Shown piece after piece: positions 49,552-58,050 of a stretch of 64,000 bases of DNA. Made by a program: the position numbers and the translations under genes. The DNA is taken from assembly GCF_001905095.1 (NCBI RefSeq), contig NZ_LWLS01000116.1, positions 159,100-223,099 on the forward strand, in the 5' to 3' direction. Under the pieces are notes generated by a model. That model was not told the DNA's origin. It ran no database searches and was given only the letters and a program-made list of their open reading frames with translations. Origin of the DNA: Micromonospora sp. CB01531 (GTDB lineage Bacteria > Actinomycetota > Actinomycetes > Mycobacteriales > Micromonosporaceae). Position 1 is the stretch's first letter. Each line of letters opens with the position of its first letter.

Positions 49552-49971
49552 TCAGGTGGTGGCGGGGAGGCTGCCGAGCAGGCGGGTCACGGCGATCTCG
49601 ATGACCACCCGCTGCGGATTGGGCCGCGGCGGGCGGTAGCGCTCGGCGTACCGGCGCTCGGCCTCGGCCACGGCTTCGGGGTCGCGGCGCAGCACCGCCC
49701 GCCCCTCGACGGTCAGCCACCAGCGGCCCGCCACCTGGCAGACCGCCACCGGTACGCCCGCCGTGCCGGCTGCCGCCACGTGCCGCGCCTTGGCCGAGGT
49801 GCCCGAGGTGATGACGCGGGCCAGCCCGGCGACCGGGTCGAAGGTGACCCCCACCGGTACGACGTGCGGTGTGCCATCCGCCCGCAGCGTGGTCAGCGTG
49901 GCGAGGTGTCGGTCCTGGAAGAACCTCGTCACGCGCTCGTCGTCCGGGTTCAACCGGTGTTCACCCGCCAT
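49552..49971 (-). CDS. PPOX-class/F420-dependent oxidoreductase-like protein
   Basis: A 139-residue split-barrel flavin/F420-binding protein. TRFFQDRHLATLTTLRADGTPHVVPVGVTFDP is the family opening, SGTSAKARHVAAAG is the cofactor phosphate-binding stretch, and WWLTVEGRAVLRRDPEAVAEAERRYAERY follows. These actinobacterial proteins reduce assorted substrates with F420H2; none can be named. GTG/ATG near 49971 starts the frame. Confidence 0.85.
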   Translation of the reverse strand: MAGEHRLNPDDERVTRFFQDRHLATLTTLRADGTPHVVPVGVTFDPVAGLARVITSGTSAKARHVAAAGTAGVPVAVCQVAGRWWLTVEGRAVLRRDPEAVAEAERRYAERYRPPRPNPQRVVIEIAVTRLLGSLPATT

Positions 49972-50022
49972 GCCCCAGTCCTCGGTGCGCCGAACCTGAG
50001 CCGACCGCCGGCCCGGCCCCGA

Positions 50023-50364
50023 TCATGACACGGGGCGGCGCAGGCGACCCGGTCCCGGCGGGGACGGCGGCTGCTCGGGCAGCCCGCGCTGTGCCGCGCG
50101 GTGCCGGGCGGCCAGCCGGCCCAGATAGAACAGGGCACCCGCCAGCACGCCCATGTCGTCCAGGTAGATCGGGTCGGGTAGCAGGTCCACCGGCAGGATC
50201 GCGTAGATCAGCGCGCCGTAGAAGGCGACCTTGCCGCCGACCCCGAGCGCGCCGAGCAGCCGGCGGGTGCGGACCACCCGGACGGCGAGCAGTATCGCAC
50301 CGACCAGCGTGGCCAGCGCCACCAGGCCGGCGAGGACGACCAGCACCCAGCTCTCACGGGACAC
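50023..50364 (-). CDS. YkvA/DUF1232 family membrane protein
   Basis: A 113-residue protein. A hydrophobic helix (about 5-28) is followed by the DUF1232 element ALIYAILPVDLLPDPIYLDDMGVLAGALFYL, with the characteristic P-x-D-L-x-P-D. The C-terminal tail is Pro/Arg-rich. Function unknown. Confidence 0.88.
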   Translation of the reverse strand: MSRESWVLVVLAGLVALATLVGAILLAVRVVRTRRLLGALGVGGKVAFYGALIYAILPVDLLPDPIYLDDMGVLAGALFYLGRLAARHRAAQRGLPEQPPSPPGPGRLRRPVS

Positions 50365-50403
50365 GAGGCCACGCTAGCCGAGCCGAGCCAGCTCCGCCCG
50401 GCG

Positions 50404-51222
50404 TCAGTACGCCGGGACCGCCGCCCGCCCCCGGGCCGATCCGGCCCCGCGGGCCGGCTCCCCGCCCCGTGCCGCGGGCAGCTCCCGGGTGATCTCCACC
50501 GCGGTGAGGTCCACGGTGGAGATCAGCGACTGGGGTTCCGGGGCGGGGCCGGTCGCTGCGTACGCCTCGTCGCGCAGGCTCCGCACGGCGGCAGCCGCCA
50601 GCTCGGCGGCCCGCCAGGCGGCCTGCTCCCGCTCCCGGGCGGCCTGGTGCCGGGCGCGGAGGTTGTCCCGGATCAGCCGGCGCAGCAGCAGCTCCTGCTC
50701 CACCGGATGACGGCGCGGGTCCCAGCCGTGGTGCCCGAGGATGTCACTGAGCTGCTCCACCGTGATCTCCTTGCGCCACTGCGCGTCCAGTGCCGCCCGG
50801 TGCAGCCAGCGCTCCCGGTCCGCGTACTCGGCCGGGGTCCGGTCGGTCCGCGGCAGGGGCAGGGTGGCAGCGGCGGCCAGCCGGCGGACGTCCCGCTCCG
50901 CCGCCTCGTATGCCCGCCACGCCTCCTCGACCTCCTCCTGGGCGGCCAGCCACTCGGCGCGCCGCCGCTCGGCGGTGGTCGCCGCCCGTTCGGCCGCCAC
51001 CCTCACCTCCTGCGCGTACCGGGCCCGCTCGCGGGCCTCCTCGGCCAGCTCCAGGCTGCTCGGCATGGCTGCCGCGCTGATCCGGTCGCCGAGCGCCGAC
51101 CGGAACCGGTCCGGGCGGACGATCAGGGCGGCGACCACGATCGCCGCCACGGCGAGCAGGGCCAGCCAGATTCCGGCGGCCTGGGGAACGTCGGGCAGGA
51201 CGGTGGAGAAGACGGTCTGCAT
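50404..51222 (-). CDS. membrane-anchored coiled-coil hypothetical protein
   Basis: A 272-residue protein. One hydrophobic helix (about residues 16-38, GIWLALLAVAAIVVAALIV) precedes a long Ala/Glu/Arg-rich helical region (about 60-120, with EEARERARYAQEVRVAAERAATTAERRRAEW). A second helical block (about 135-225) and a Pro/Gly-rich tail follow. I recognise no family. ATG 51222 has CGAGGTG upstream. The longer frame is a run of Arg/Pro that overlaps the next gene. Confidence 0.55.
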   Translation of the reverse strand: MQTVFSTVLPDVPQAAGIWLALLAVAAIVVAALIVRPDRFRSALGDRISAAAMPSSLELAEEARERARYAQEVRVAAERAATTAERRRAEWLAAQEEVEEAWRAYEAAERDVRRLAAAATLPLPRTDRTPAEYADRERWLHRAALDAQWRKEITVEQLSDILGHHGWDPRRHPVEQELLLRRLIRDNLRARHQAAREREQAAWRAAELAAAAVRSLRDEAYAATGPAPEPQSLISTVDLTAVEITRELPAARGGEPARGAGSARGRAAVPAY

Positions 51223-51373
51223 CACCAGCACCTCGTGGTGGAACTCGAAATTCAGGGTCTGGGCCCGGGGCCGGGCGGAGGAACGCCGTTGGCGCGGGGA
51301 AGGGCGCGCTGCGGCCGTACCCGTTGGGGGTGGTGGGGACTCACATCGAGGGCCGCGCGGGCGGCCGGTGGGC

Positions 51374-51826
51374 TCAGGCGCGGGGTGGGCCGCGCCGGGC
51401 GAACGGCTCGCGGTCGGGGTCCACGGCGGCCACGGCGACGTGCGGGCGCGGCATCGCGGCATCGCCGTCGACGAGCCGTGCCGCCACGTCGGGAGCCGGC
51501 GGGGCCGCAACCGCGAGTGGGTGACCGGCCGAGGAGTGCGGCGCGGCGGCCGGCCTGGTGTCGATGGCCCATGCGCCGGTCGCGGCCGCTCCGGCATCGA
51601 CGAGGATGCCCGGGGTGGGCGCGTCGACCGGCTCCAGGTCGATGCTGAGGCTGGCCGCCGGACGGTGCGTCGCGTCTGGACCGACGGGGCCGGTGGCCGC
51701 GGCAGCGGCGGCCGGACCGGTGAGGCCGACGACGAGCGCCAGTGCGGTCACCGCCACCTGGGTCAGCTCCCGCAGGGTGCGCAGCGTCGCCGCCCAGAGG
51801 GACGGGGCGAACGCTACGACCGGCAC
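51374..51826 (-). CDS. putative exported Ala-rich protein
   Basis: A 150-residue frame with one hydrophobic segment (about 20-45, TQVAVTALALVVGLTGPAAAAAATG) that would serve as a signal peptide or anchor, followed by Ala/Pro-rich low-complexity sequence. It has no homology I recognise and no good ribosome binding site, so it may not be real. It is upstream of the coiled-coil gene on the same strand. Confidence 0.35.
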   Translation of the reverse strand: MPVVAFAPSLWAATLRTLRELTQVAVTALALVVGLTGPAAAAAATGPVGPDATHRPAASLSIDLEPVDAPTPGILVDAGAAATGAWAIDTRPAAAPHSSAGHPLAVAAPPAPDVAARLVDGDAAMPRPHVAVAAVDPDREPFARRGPPRA

Positions 51827-51918
51827 CAGTTCAACCTATCTGTCAGATTCGCCTCGTGCAGCTCAACGGGCGTACGGATGACGTGACCCGGCCCACCATG
51901 GACAGAGGCGGTCAACGA

Positions 51919-51958
51919 GAACGGCGCGGCGCCCCTCGTGAGGGTCGCCGCGCCGTTC
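51919..51958 (-). terminator. terminator hairpin at the end of the T7SS substrate operon
   Basis: GAACGGCGCGGCG and CGCCGCGCCGTTC pair perfectly across a 14-base loop, 13 bases past the stop of the glycine-zipper WXG protein on the minus strand. Confidence 0.8.
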
Positions 51959-51970
51959 GTCAGCGTGCGA

Positions 51971-53212
51971 TCAGTTGGTGCCGAGCACCGGCGGCGGGGC
52001 CGACTTGCCGTCGCCCCAGACCATCTCGTCCTCGGTCAGCCAGGTCAGCCGCTCCTCCGACTCGTCCTCGTCGGAGGTGCCGCGCCCGCCCAGGACACCG
52101 TTGCGCCCGGCCATCGCGGGCCGCGCGTTGGTGCCCCGGCTACCGTTGGAGCGGCCCTCCGCGTTGATCGTGACGCCCCGCCCCGAGGCGAGCCGCCCGG
52201 TACCGGCTGCGGACCGGTTCTCGGCCCCGGGCATGCCCCCGACCCTGGCCGTGCCGGGACCCGAGCTGGCCAGTGCGCCCGTGCCTCCGTTCGGCAGCCC
52301 GTAGAGCGGGCCCCCGCTGCCGCTCGGAACGTTGGTGGTGGGGGCGCTGGCGATGCCGGTGCCGGTGAGGCCGGGGGCCGTCGGGCTGGTGACCATCGGG
52401 CCGGCGCCGGCGAGTGAGGTGCCGGCGGGGTCGACGACGCCCACCGAGCCGATCGTGCCGGGACTGCCCGCGCCCGGGTGCCCGGTCGGGCCGTCGCCCA
52501 CCGTGCCGCTGCTCGGGCCCGTGTGGTGCACGCCCGACGTGGTCGCGGTGGCTCTCGCGGTGGACCCGAAGGTGCCGGAGGTCGGGCCGGCGGAGGGGGT
52601 GCCCACGGAGGGGCCGTTCTTCAGCGTCGGGTTCGTCGGGTCGCCGTCGCCGGGCAGGCCCGGGTCCGGCGGCTCCGGCACGACGATCCGGCCGTAGGCG
52701 GAGAAGTCGTAACCCTCGGCGAGGTTGGCGACGACCTGCACCATCCGCTGGTGGGCCTTCTCCTGCTCCTCCTGGTCCTGCTGGTGACCGACGATGCCGC
52801 CGATCACCGCGCCCGGCAGCCCGCCGACCAGGAAGCCCTTGCCAGCGCCGGAGAGCAGCTTGTCGTTGTCGTCGGTCTCCTCCGGGCTCTCCGCCTTCGA
52901 CTGGGCGGTGCGCAGCTCGGTGGCCATCATGTCGAGCGCCTGCCGGATGTCGGCCATGCCCTGGGCCAGGTTGCCGGAGTAGCCGACGACCAGGTTCAGC
53001 CGCCGGTGGAACTCCTGGGCGGCGTCGCCCGTCCAGGTCTTGGCCAGCGCGTCCAGGTCACTGGTCAGGTCCCGGCCGAGGCCCTCCAGGGTGTCCTTCA
53101 GCGAGCTCCACTGGGCGCTGAGCCCGTCGACCTGCTTCGGGTCGCCCGAGGTGACGCCCTGGTAGAGCTCCTTGTGGCTGACGTGCTCGTAGCGCTGAAC
53201 GTACTCAGACAC
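51971..53212 (-). CDS. WXG100-like T7SS substrate with glycine zipper and Pro/Gly/Ser tail
   Basis: A 413-residue protein. Residues 1-105 are a WXG100-like helical hairpin with W-T-G at about 60-62. A polar linker (about 106-120) is followed by a segment with glycines at 122, 126, 130, 134, 138 and 142, a perfect GxxxG ladder in a hydrophobic context that could insert in membranes. Residues about 170-380 are Gly/Ser/Thr/Pro-rich and disordered. The C-terminus (EERLTWLTEDEMVWGDG) looks conserved. GTG 53212 overlaps the preceding gene by 8 bases, so it is co-translated with the second WXG-like protein. It may be a secreted effector. Confidence 0.8.
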   Translation of the reverse strand: MSEYVQRYEHVSHKELYQGVTSGDPKQVDGLSAQWSSLKDTLEGLGRDLTSDLDALAKTWTGDAAQEFHRRLNLVVGYSGNLAQGMADIRQALDMMATELRTAQSKAESPEETDDNDKLLSGAGKGFLVGGLPGAVIGGIVGHQQDQEEQEKAHQRMVQVVANLAEGYDFSAYGRIVVPEPPDPGLPGDGDPTNPTLKNGPSVGTPSAGPTSGTFGSTARATATTSGVHHTGPSSGTVGDGPTGHPGAGSPGTIGSVGVVDPAGTSLAGAGPMVTSPTAPGLTGTGIASAPTTNVPSGSGGPLYGLPNGGTGALASSGPGTARVGGMPGAENRSAAGTGRLASGRGVTINAEGRSNGSRGTNARPAMAGRNGVLGGRGTSDEDESEERLTWLTEDEMVWGDGKSAPPPVLGTN

Positions 53213-53579
53213 GCGGATCCTCTCCCTTCGCCGGCCTCATCGCCGCATCCAGGCCGGAGAGGGCGGCGACGATGTCGGCCGCGGCGGCCGCGTTGCGTGC
53301 CTCGGCGGTCTTGTAGTTGGTCATGATCGTCTTGGTCGCCTTCTGGGCGGCCTCGATCGCCTTGCGCAGCCGCTCGACGTGGTTGGCGAAGCTCGTGTGC
53401 GTCTCGGAGTAGCGACGGGCGTTGCCGGTCGCGTCGGTGAAGGTGCCCAGCGCGGGTGGCCGGCACTGCATCTCCGTGTTGAGCTTCTTCAGCACCGACT
53501 CGGCCTCGCTGAGTCGCCGCCCCAGTCGCTGGTGAAAGTCCTCCAGGGACAGTACGTCCACTGTCGTGCGCCCGGTCAT
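53205..53579 (-). CDS. small WXG100-like T7SS partner
   Basis: A 124-residue all-helical protein that sits upstream of the larger substrate with an 8-base overlap. The turn that is usually W-x-G is replaced by LGTFTDATG (about residues 44-52). A C-terminal Y-x-x-x-E element (Tyr89, Glu93 in NYKTAEARN) matches the T7SS secretion signal Y-x-x-x-D/E. A heterodimer with the downstream protein is likely by analogy to EsxA/EsxB pairs; only one of the two needs the export tail. Confidence 0.75.
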   Translation of the reverse strand: MTGRTTVDVLSLEDFHQRLGRRLSEAESVLKKLNTEMQCRPPALGTFTDATGNARRYSETHTSFANHVERLRKAIEAAQKATKTIMTNYKTAEARNAAAAADIVAALSGLDAAMRPAKGEDPRV

Positions 53580-53693
53580 GGCTGCATCCCCGTAGTCATC
53601 GTCGATAACCGTTGGTCACGCTCAGGTTAGTCGACCCGGCCCAGCCCGGGCGACCCGTGGCCGCCCTATTCCACATCGGACGCCGGCCCGACG

Positions 53694-55163
53694 TCAGCCA
53701 CCCTGGGCCGGGCCCGCCCCCGACTGCTTGTTGCCGCCCGGGCCGGTCGTCACGGAGCCACCCGGCACGGCGCCCGGATCGAAGAAGGCCAGTGCGTCCT
53801 GCCGCGCCAGTGTCGGCCCGGTCGGCACCAGCGCCAGCAGGGATGCCGGCACCGCCGTCGGCGTCGCGTCGCCGTACCCGAGCGCGACCTTCGCGTTGGG
53901 CCCGAGCGGATAGCGGACCCCCTGCGCGGTGATCAGGTAGACCGTGGCGCCGGCCGCCGCCTTCCCGCTCTCCCCGGCCGTGGCCTGCACCAGCACGCCC
54001 TTGCCGCCCGGCAGCAGCACGCTCTCGGCGGTCCGCACGGCGTCCCGGGAGGTCTGCCGGGCGGCCACTCCGGTCGCCGCCGTCAGCTCGGCCGGCGGCT
54101 GGTCGAAGACCTCCAGCGTGGTGACCGGCGGCTGGCCGGACGCCCCGGCCCGGTAGGTGGCGCACAGTACCGTCCGGCCGGCGCGGACCTCGTGCAGGGC
54201 GGGCAGCTTGTCCGGCAGGCCCTCGGGCTCCAGTCGCTGGTCGGTGAGGAGCTGGCCGGCCTGGTCCGGCGTGATGTCGGTGATCTGACCACCGCCGCCG
54301 AGCAGCAGCAGCGCGGTCATCTCCTTGATCGCCACCAGTCCCTGCCGGGTCAGCACGTAGTGGTTGCCGGCGGCCCGGTAGACCTGGCCGACCTTCGCCG
54401 GGCGGTCACCCACCGTCAGGCCGCTGGAGCTGCCGTCCCCGTCGATGGTCGGCTTGCGCAGCGCCGGCCCCACCGGCACCGCGTTGAGCAACTGCTGCCC
54501 CACGGTGAGGGTGGCCGCGCCGGCCATCTTCAACGCGACCAGCGCCTGCTCGTCACCGACCACCCGCAGCCGGGAACCACCCGTGAGCAGGTACCGCGCC
54601 TCATTCACCCGGACCAGGACCGCCCGGTCGGTGAGGGAGGTGCCGCCCGGCAGCGCCCGGTCGATCACCAGGCGGGTGGTGGAGCGCTGTGGATCGGCCG
54701 GGTCGGGCACGTCGCAGACCGACCAGGGGAGGCCGACGAGCGACTTGCGGTCCGGCACGTCGTCCGGGGCACCCACGATGCCGACCGCCCGCCCCCGCGG
54801 ACGCTCCTTGATCGACGCCTGCGACATGGTGCGGACCGCCGGATCGGCCTCGTCGAGGATGAGCCGGGCGGAGGCGTAGTTCAGCGTCGGGTGCAGCACC
54901 CCGTCGGTGAAGACGTAGGTGGCTCCGGTCTCCCGCTCGATCACCAGCGTGTTCGACTCCAGCGGCGCGGCGTTGCCGGTGAGCTGGCCGTACGCGCCCG
55001 CACCGCCGAGCACGACAGCGGCGGCGATGACGCTGCCGAACACCGCCATGCCGAGCCGGCGCATCGGCAGGTCATTGGTCTCCGGGTCGCCGGAGAGCAG
55101 CGCGGAGACGATGCGGCGGGTGACGAAGCGGTACGCCTGCACCTGATCGCGGCGGGTCCGCAT
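53694..55163 (-). CDS. eccB: T7SS membrane protein EccB
   Basis: A 489-residue component of the ESX secretion machine. The N-terminus MRTRRDQVQAYRFVTRRIVSALLSGDPE and a single hydrophobic helix (about residues 38-62) place the bulk outside the membrane. The repeated periplasmic domain includes VCDVPD and VLCATY, with a likely disulfide pair. A Gly/Pro-rich tail ends the protein. It lies 114 bases upstream of the two WXG-like genes on the same strand. Confidence 0.93.
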   Translation of the reverse strand: MRTRRDQVQAYRFVTRRIVSALLSGDPETNDLPMRRLGMAVFGSVIAAAVVLGGAGAYGQLTGNAAPLESNTLVIERETGATYVFTDGVLHPTLNYASARLILDEADPAVRTMSQASIKERPRGRAVGIVGAPDDVPDRKSLVGLPWSVCDVPDPADPQRSTTRLVIDRALPGGTSLTDRAVLVRVNEARYLLTGGSRLRVVGDEQALVALKMAGAATLTVGQQLLNAVPVGPALRKPTIDGDGSSSGLTVGDRPAKVGQVYRAAGNHYVLTRQGLVAIKEMTALLLLGGGGQITDITPDQAGQLLTDQRLEPEGLPDKLPALHEVRAGRTVLCATYRAGASGQPPVTTLEVFDQPPAELTAATGVAARQTSRDAVRTAESVLLPGGKGVLVQATAGESGKAAAGATVYLITAQGVRYPLGPNAKVALGYGDATPTAVPASLLALVPTGPTLARQDALAFFDPGAVPGGSVTTGPGGNKQSGAGPAQGG

Positions 55164-55325
55164 GGCTAACCTCCGGCAGGGGTGGGTCCGCGACGATCAG
55201 GTCCGAACGTCGCCGCGGGCTTCCCTACGATAAGGGGCCGTCGGCGGTTCACCGGGACCCCGCCCGTCCTCCGGCGACGCAACGCCGGGGCGGAAGCCCA
55301 GAATGTCCAGAAGGGACGCTCACCG

Positions 55326-56498
55326 ATGACGCAGGTCCAGGCGCCACCCGGTCGTACGGCCACCGCCCCCGCCGCCCCGGCGGACCGCCCGATCATCCCG
55401 GCCGACCAGCGTCGGCGTGGTCGGCTCGGCCCGCTCGTCGTCGGCCAGCTCGTGGTGCTGGAGTGCGCCGCGCTGGCCGTCTGGTTCGCCACCGGTGGCC
55501 CCGCCTGGCTGCTCGCGTCCGTCGGCGTGCTGGCCGTGCTGGCCGTCGTCGCCGCGTTCGCCCGCCGGGGCGGCCGCTGGTGGTACGAGGACCTGATGCT
55601 CCGCCGCCGGCTGCGCCGCCGCCGCGGGCGGGCCCGGAGCGCCACGCCGTCCGGTGACCCGCGACTGGCCGCGCTCGCCCCGGAGTTGGCCGTCGTCGAG
55701 CTCACCGAGCGTGGCACCCGGCTCGGCATCGGCCAGGACGACCGGGGCTGGTTCGCCGCGGTCGCGCTGACCGGCCGGCCCGGCGCGCCCGCCGGGTCGA
55801 TGGAGGCGGCGACGATGGACCGCGCCCTCGCGGTGCTCGCCGACTTCACCGGGCCGGTCACGCAGGCCCAGGTCGTCTCGCACACCCTGGTCTGGTACCC
55901 CGCGCCGGGGGCCCCGCCGGCGGCGCACCGCACGATCTGGGTGGCGCTCCGCCTGTCAGTGTCCGACGCCCGCGCGGAAGCGGTGAGCCGGGGCGGCGGC
56001 ATTCGCGGTGTGCACCGGACCGTGGCGGCCGGGATCGGCCGGCTCGGCAAGACGCTGAACGCCGCCGGCCTCGGCCACCGGGTGCTGGGCCGGGACGAGT
56101 TGCACACCGCGGTGGTCTCCGGCGCCGGGCTGGACCTGGCCCCGGAGGCGCCGGTGGAGAGCTGGACCAGCCTGCGCGGCGGCGGCTGGACCCAGCGCTG
56201 CCTGGCGCTGCGGGTCCGCCCCAACGGATCGCTCGGCGCGCTGGTGGACGCGGTCACCGCCACCTCCGCGCCGTCGCACACGGTCGCGGCGGTGGTGCTG
56301 CCGGGTGGCCGCCGGGTGCCTCCGCTGCTGCGGGTGGCGGCGATGGACGGGCATGCCGAGGCGCTGGTGAAGGTGGTCCGGGACGTGGCGAAGCGCAGCG
56401 GCGTGCCGGCCCGGCCGCTGGACGGGCAGCACGGTCCCGGCGTCTACGCCACCGCCCCGGTCGCCACCGCGATGGGCACGGTCACGGTCGAAGGTTGA
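55326..56498 (+). CDS. eccE: T7SS membrane protein EccE
   Basis: A 390-residue protein with two hydrophobic helices near the N-terminus (about 38-76, LGPLVVGQLVVLECAALAVWF then LASVGVLAVLAVVAAFA) and a soluble domain showing RGTRLGIGQDDRGWFAAVALTG. This matches EccE, the accessory ESX membrane subunit. AGAAGGGA precedes ATG 55326. It is divergent from eccB and its last 17 bases overlap the end of eccD on the opposite strand. Confidence 0.88.
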   Translation: MTQVQAPPGRTATAPAAPADRPIIPADQRRRGRLGPLVVGQLVVLECAALAVWFATGGPAWLLASVGVLAVLAVVAAFARRGGRWWYEDLMLRRRLRRRRGRARSATPSGDPRLAALAPELAVVELTERGTRLGIGQDDRGWFAAVALTGRPGAPAGSMEAATMDRALAVLADFTGPVTQAQVVSHTLVWYPAPGAPPAAHRTIWVALRLSVSDARAEAVSRGGGIRGVHRTVAAGIGRLGKTLNAAGLGHRVLGRDELHTAVVSGAGLDLAPEAPVESWTSLRGGGWTQRCLALRVRPNGSLGALVDAVTATSAPSHTVAAVVLPGGRRVPPLLRVAAMDGHAEALVKVVRDVAKRSGVPARPLDGQHGPGVYATAPVATAMGTVTVEG

Positions 56499-57879
56499 CG
56501 ATCCAGCCGTAGAGGCCGCAGACCCAGACGGCGAGCGGCACCACGGCGATGATCAGCAGGATCTCGACGATGTCGAGGAGGCGACCCCAGACCGGCGAGA
56601 TCCGCTTGCCCGCCACGGTGAGGCCGTAGATCAGGCCGATCACCGTGGCCAGCAGGAGCCCGCCCAGGATCAACCCCAGCCGGACCGGCAGCGACCCGGC
56701 GCCGAAGGTGGCCGCCGCGGCCAGTCCGAGACCGAGGGTGCCCGCGAGCAGCACCGGGGTGCGCTGCGCGCGGCCGATGAACGGGCGGGCCCGCAGCAGC
56801 GACAGCAGGGCCAGCACCAGGCAGAGCAGCACCGCCGGCAGCCGGCCGTTGTCGGCGAGCACCACCTGGCCGCCGAGCACCAGCACCGAGACCGTCCAGA
56901 GCAGGCCGGTGAGGAACGCGTCGGCGCGCTCGCTGTTGCTCAGCACCTGCGGGCCGTCGACGGACTCGCTGTCGGTCTTCAGGTCGTCCGGCCCGGTCGG
57001 GATCGACGGCACCGGCAGCCGGGCCAGCCGGTAGGCGATCATCGGCAGCGCCGGCAGGGCGGCGAACGCGACGGTCGCCACCACCGCCGCGGCGGCCGCC
57101 GCGCCGATGCCGAAGGCCAGGCAGAGCGCCGCGCCGATGCCGACGGCCACCCCCACCGCGACCGAGCCGAGGAACAGCGGCAGCCGGTCGCCGACGGCCA
57201 GCGCGGCCATTGCGCCGAACAGCACCGCGGCGGTCGCGGCCAGCAGCACGTGCGGGCTGGCCAGGTCGGCCAGCGCCCGGTCCCCGGCGAGCACCAGCAG
57301 ACCGCCGATCGCCGCGTAGCCGAGGCCGCCCATGGCCAGTATCGCGCCGGTACGGCTGTCACCGGCCGCCCGGGACAGCACCGCGGCGCTCACCAGCAGG
57401 GCGACCGCGACCACCAGGGCGGCCAGCGCGCCGGGCAGCTGCGGCGGCCCGGCGAACAGCGCCGCCGCGGCACCGGCCGTCAGCGCGGCCCCGGCGAAGA
57501 GCACCGCGAACGAGCGGGTGGTGCCGACCTGCCAGGTGCCGGGGCGCTGGTTGGTGGCCGTGGCGACGGCATCCACCACGTCGTCGAAGACGATCTCCGG
57601 CGCGGCGGCGGCCCGAGGGTTGAAGTAGAGCACCTCGCCGTCCCGGACGCCGAGCTGCGCGGCGGTACGCCCACCGTCCAGCGGCTGCCCGCCGAGCCGG
57701 GACAGGCTCCATCCGCCGTGCCGCACGCCCTCGTCGGCGAGGTCCTCACCGGCGTACCGGAGCAGCGTGGGCAGCAGGTCGGCCAACGGGACGTCCGACG
57801 GCAACGCCAGATCCATCCTGGTGCGCGGCGCCACGATGGTGATCCGGCTCAGCCCGCCGGTCGCGGTCTTCGTCGCCAC
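56482..57879 (-). CDS. eccD: T7SS membrane protein EccD
   Basis: A 465-residue ESX channel component. The first ~100 residues form a ubiquitin-like domain (ITIVAPRTRMDLALPSDVPLADLLPTLL then LDGGRTAAQLGVRDGEVLYFNPR), followed by about 11 hydrophobic helices. GTG 57879 has GAGGAGG 5 bases ahead. It ends 17 bases inside the end of eccE on the opposite strand and is divergent from eccC. Confidence 0.93.
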   Translation of the reverse strand: MATKTATGGLSRITIVAPRTRMDLALPSDVPLADLLPTLLRYAGEDLADEGVRHGGWSLSRLGGQPLDGGRTAAQLGVRDGEVLYFNPRAAAAPEIVFDDVVDAVATATNQRPGTWQVGTTRSFAVLFAGAALTAGAAAALFAGPPQLPGALAALVVAVALLVSAAVLSRAAGDSRTGAILAMGGLGYAAIGGLLVLAGDRALADLASPHVLLAATAAVLFGAMAALAVGDRLPLFLGSVAVGVAVGIGAALCLAFGIGAAAAAAVVATVAFAALPALPMIAYRLARLPVPSIPTGPDDLKTDSESVDGPQVLSNSERADAFLTGLLWTVSVLVLGGQVVLADNGRLPAVLLCLVLALLSLLRARPFIGRAQRTPVLLAGTLGLGLAAAATFGAGSLPVRLGLILGGLLLATVIGLIYGLTVAGKRISPVWGRLLDIVEILLIIAVVPLAVWVCGLYGWIVNLRP

Positions 57880-58050
57880 TGTGGCCTCCTCGTACTCGCC
57901 TACGATCCACCTCGGCCGGCGGCGTCGCCCCGACACGGGTCCACGACGCCTCCGGGAGATTACCTACGATGGCGGTCGCACAGGTTGCCCACCCGACGAC
58001 TCGGGCCGTTGGCAGACCACGATCAGGGCCGATTCTGGGGAGGAGACGCC

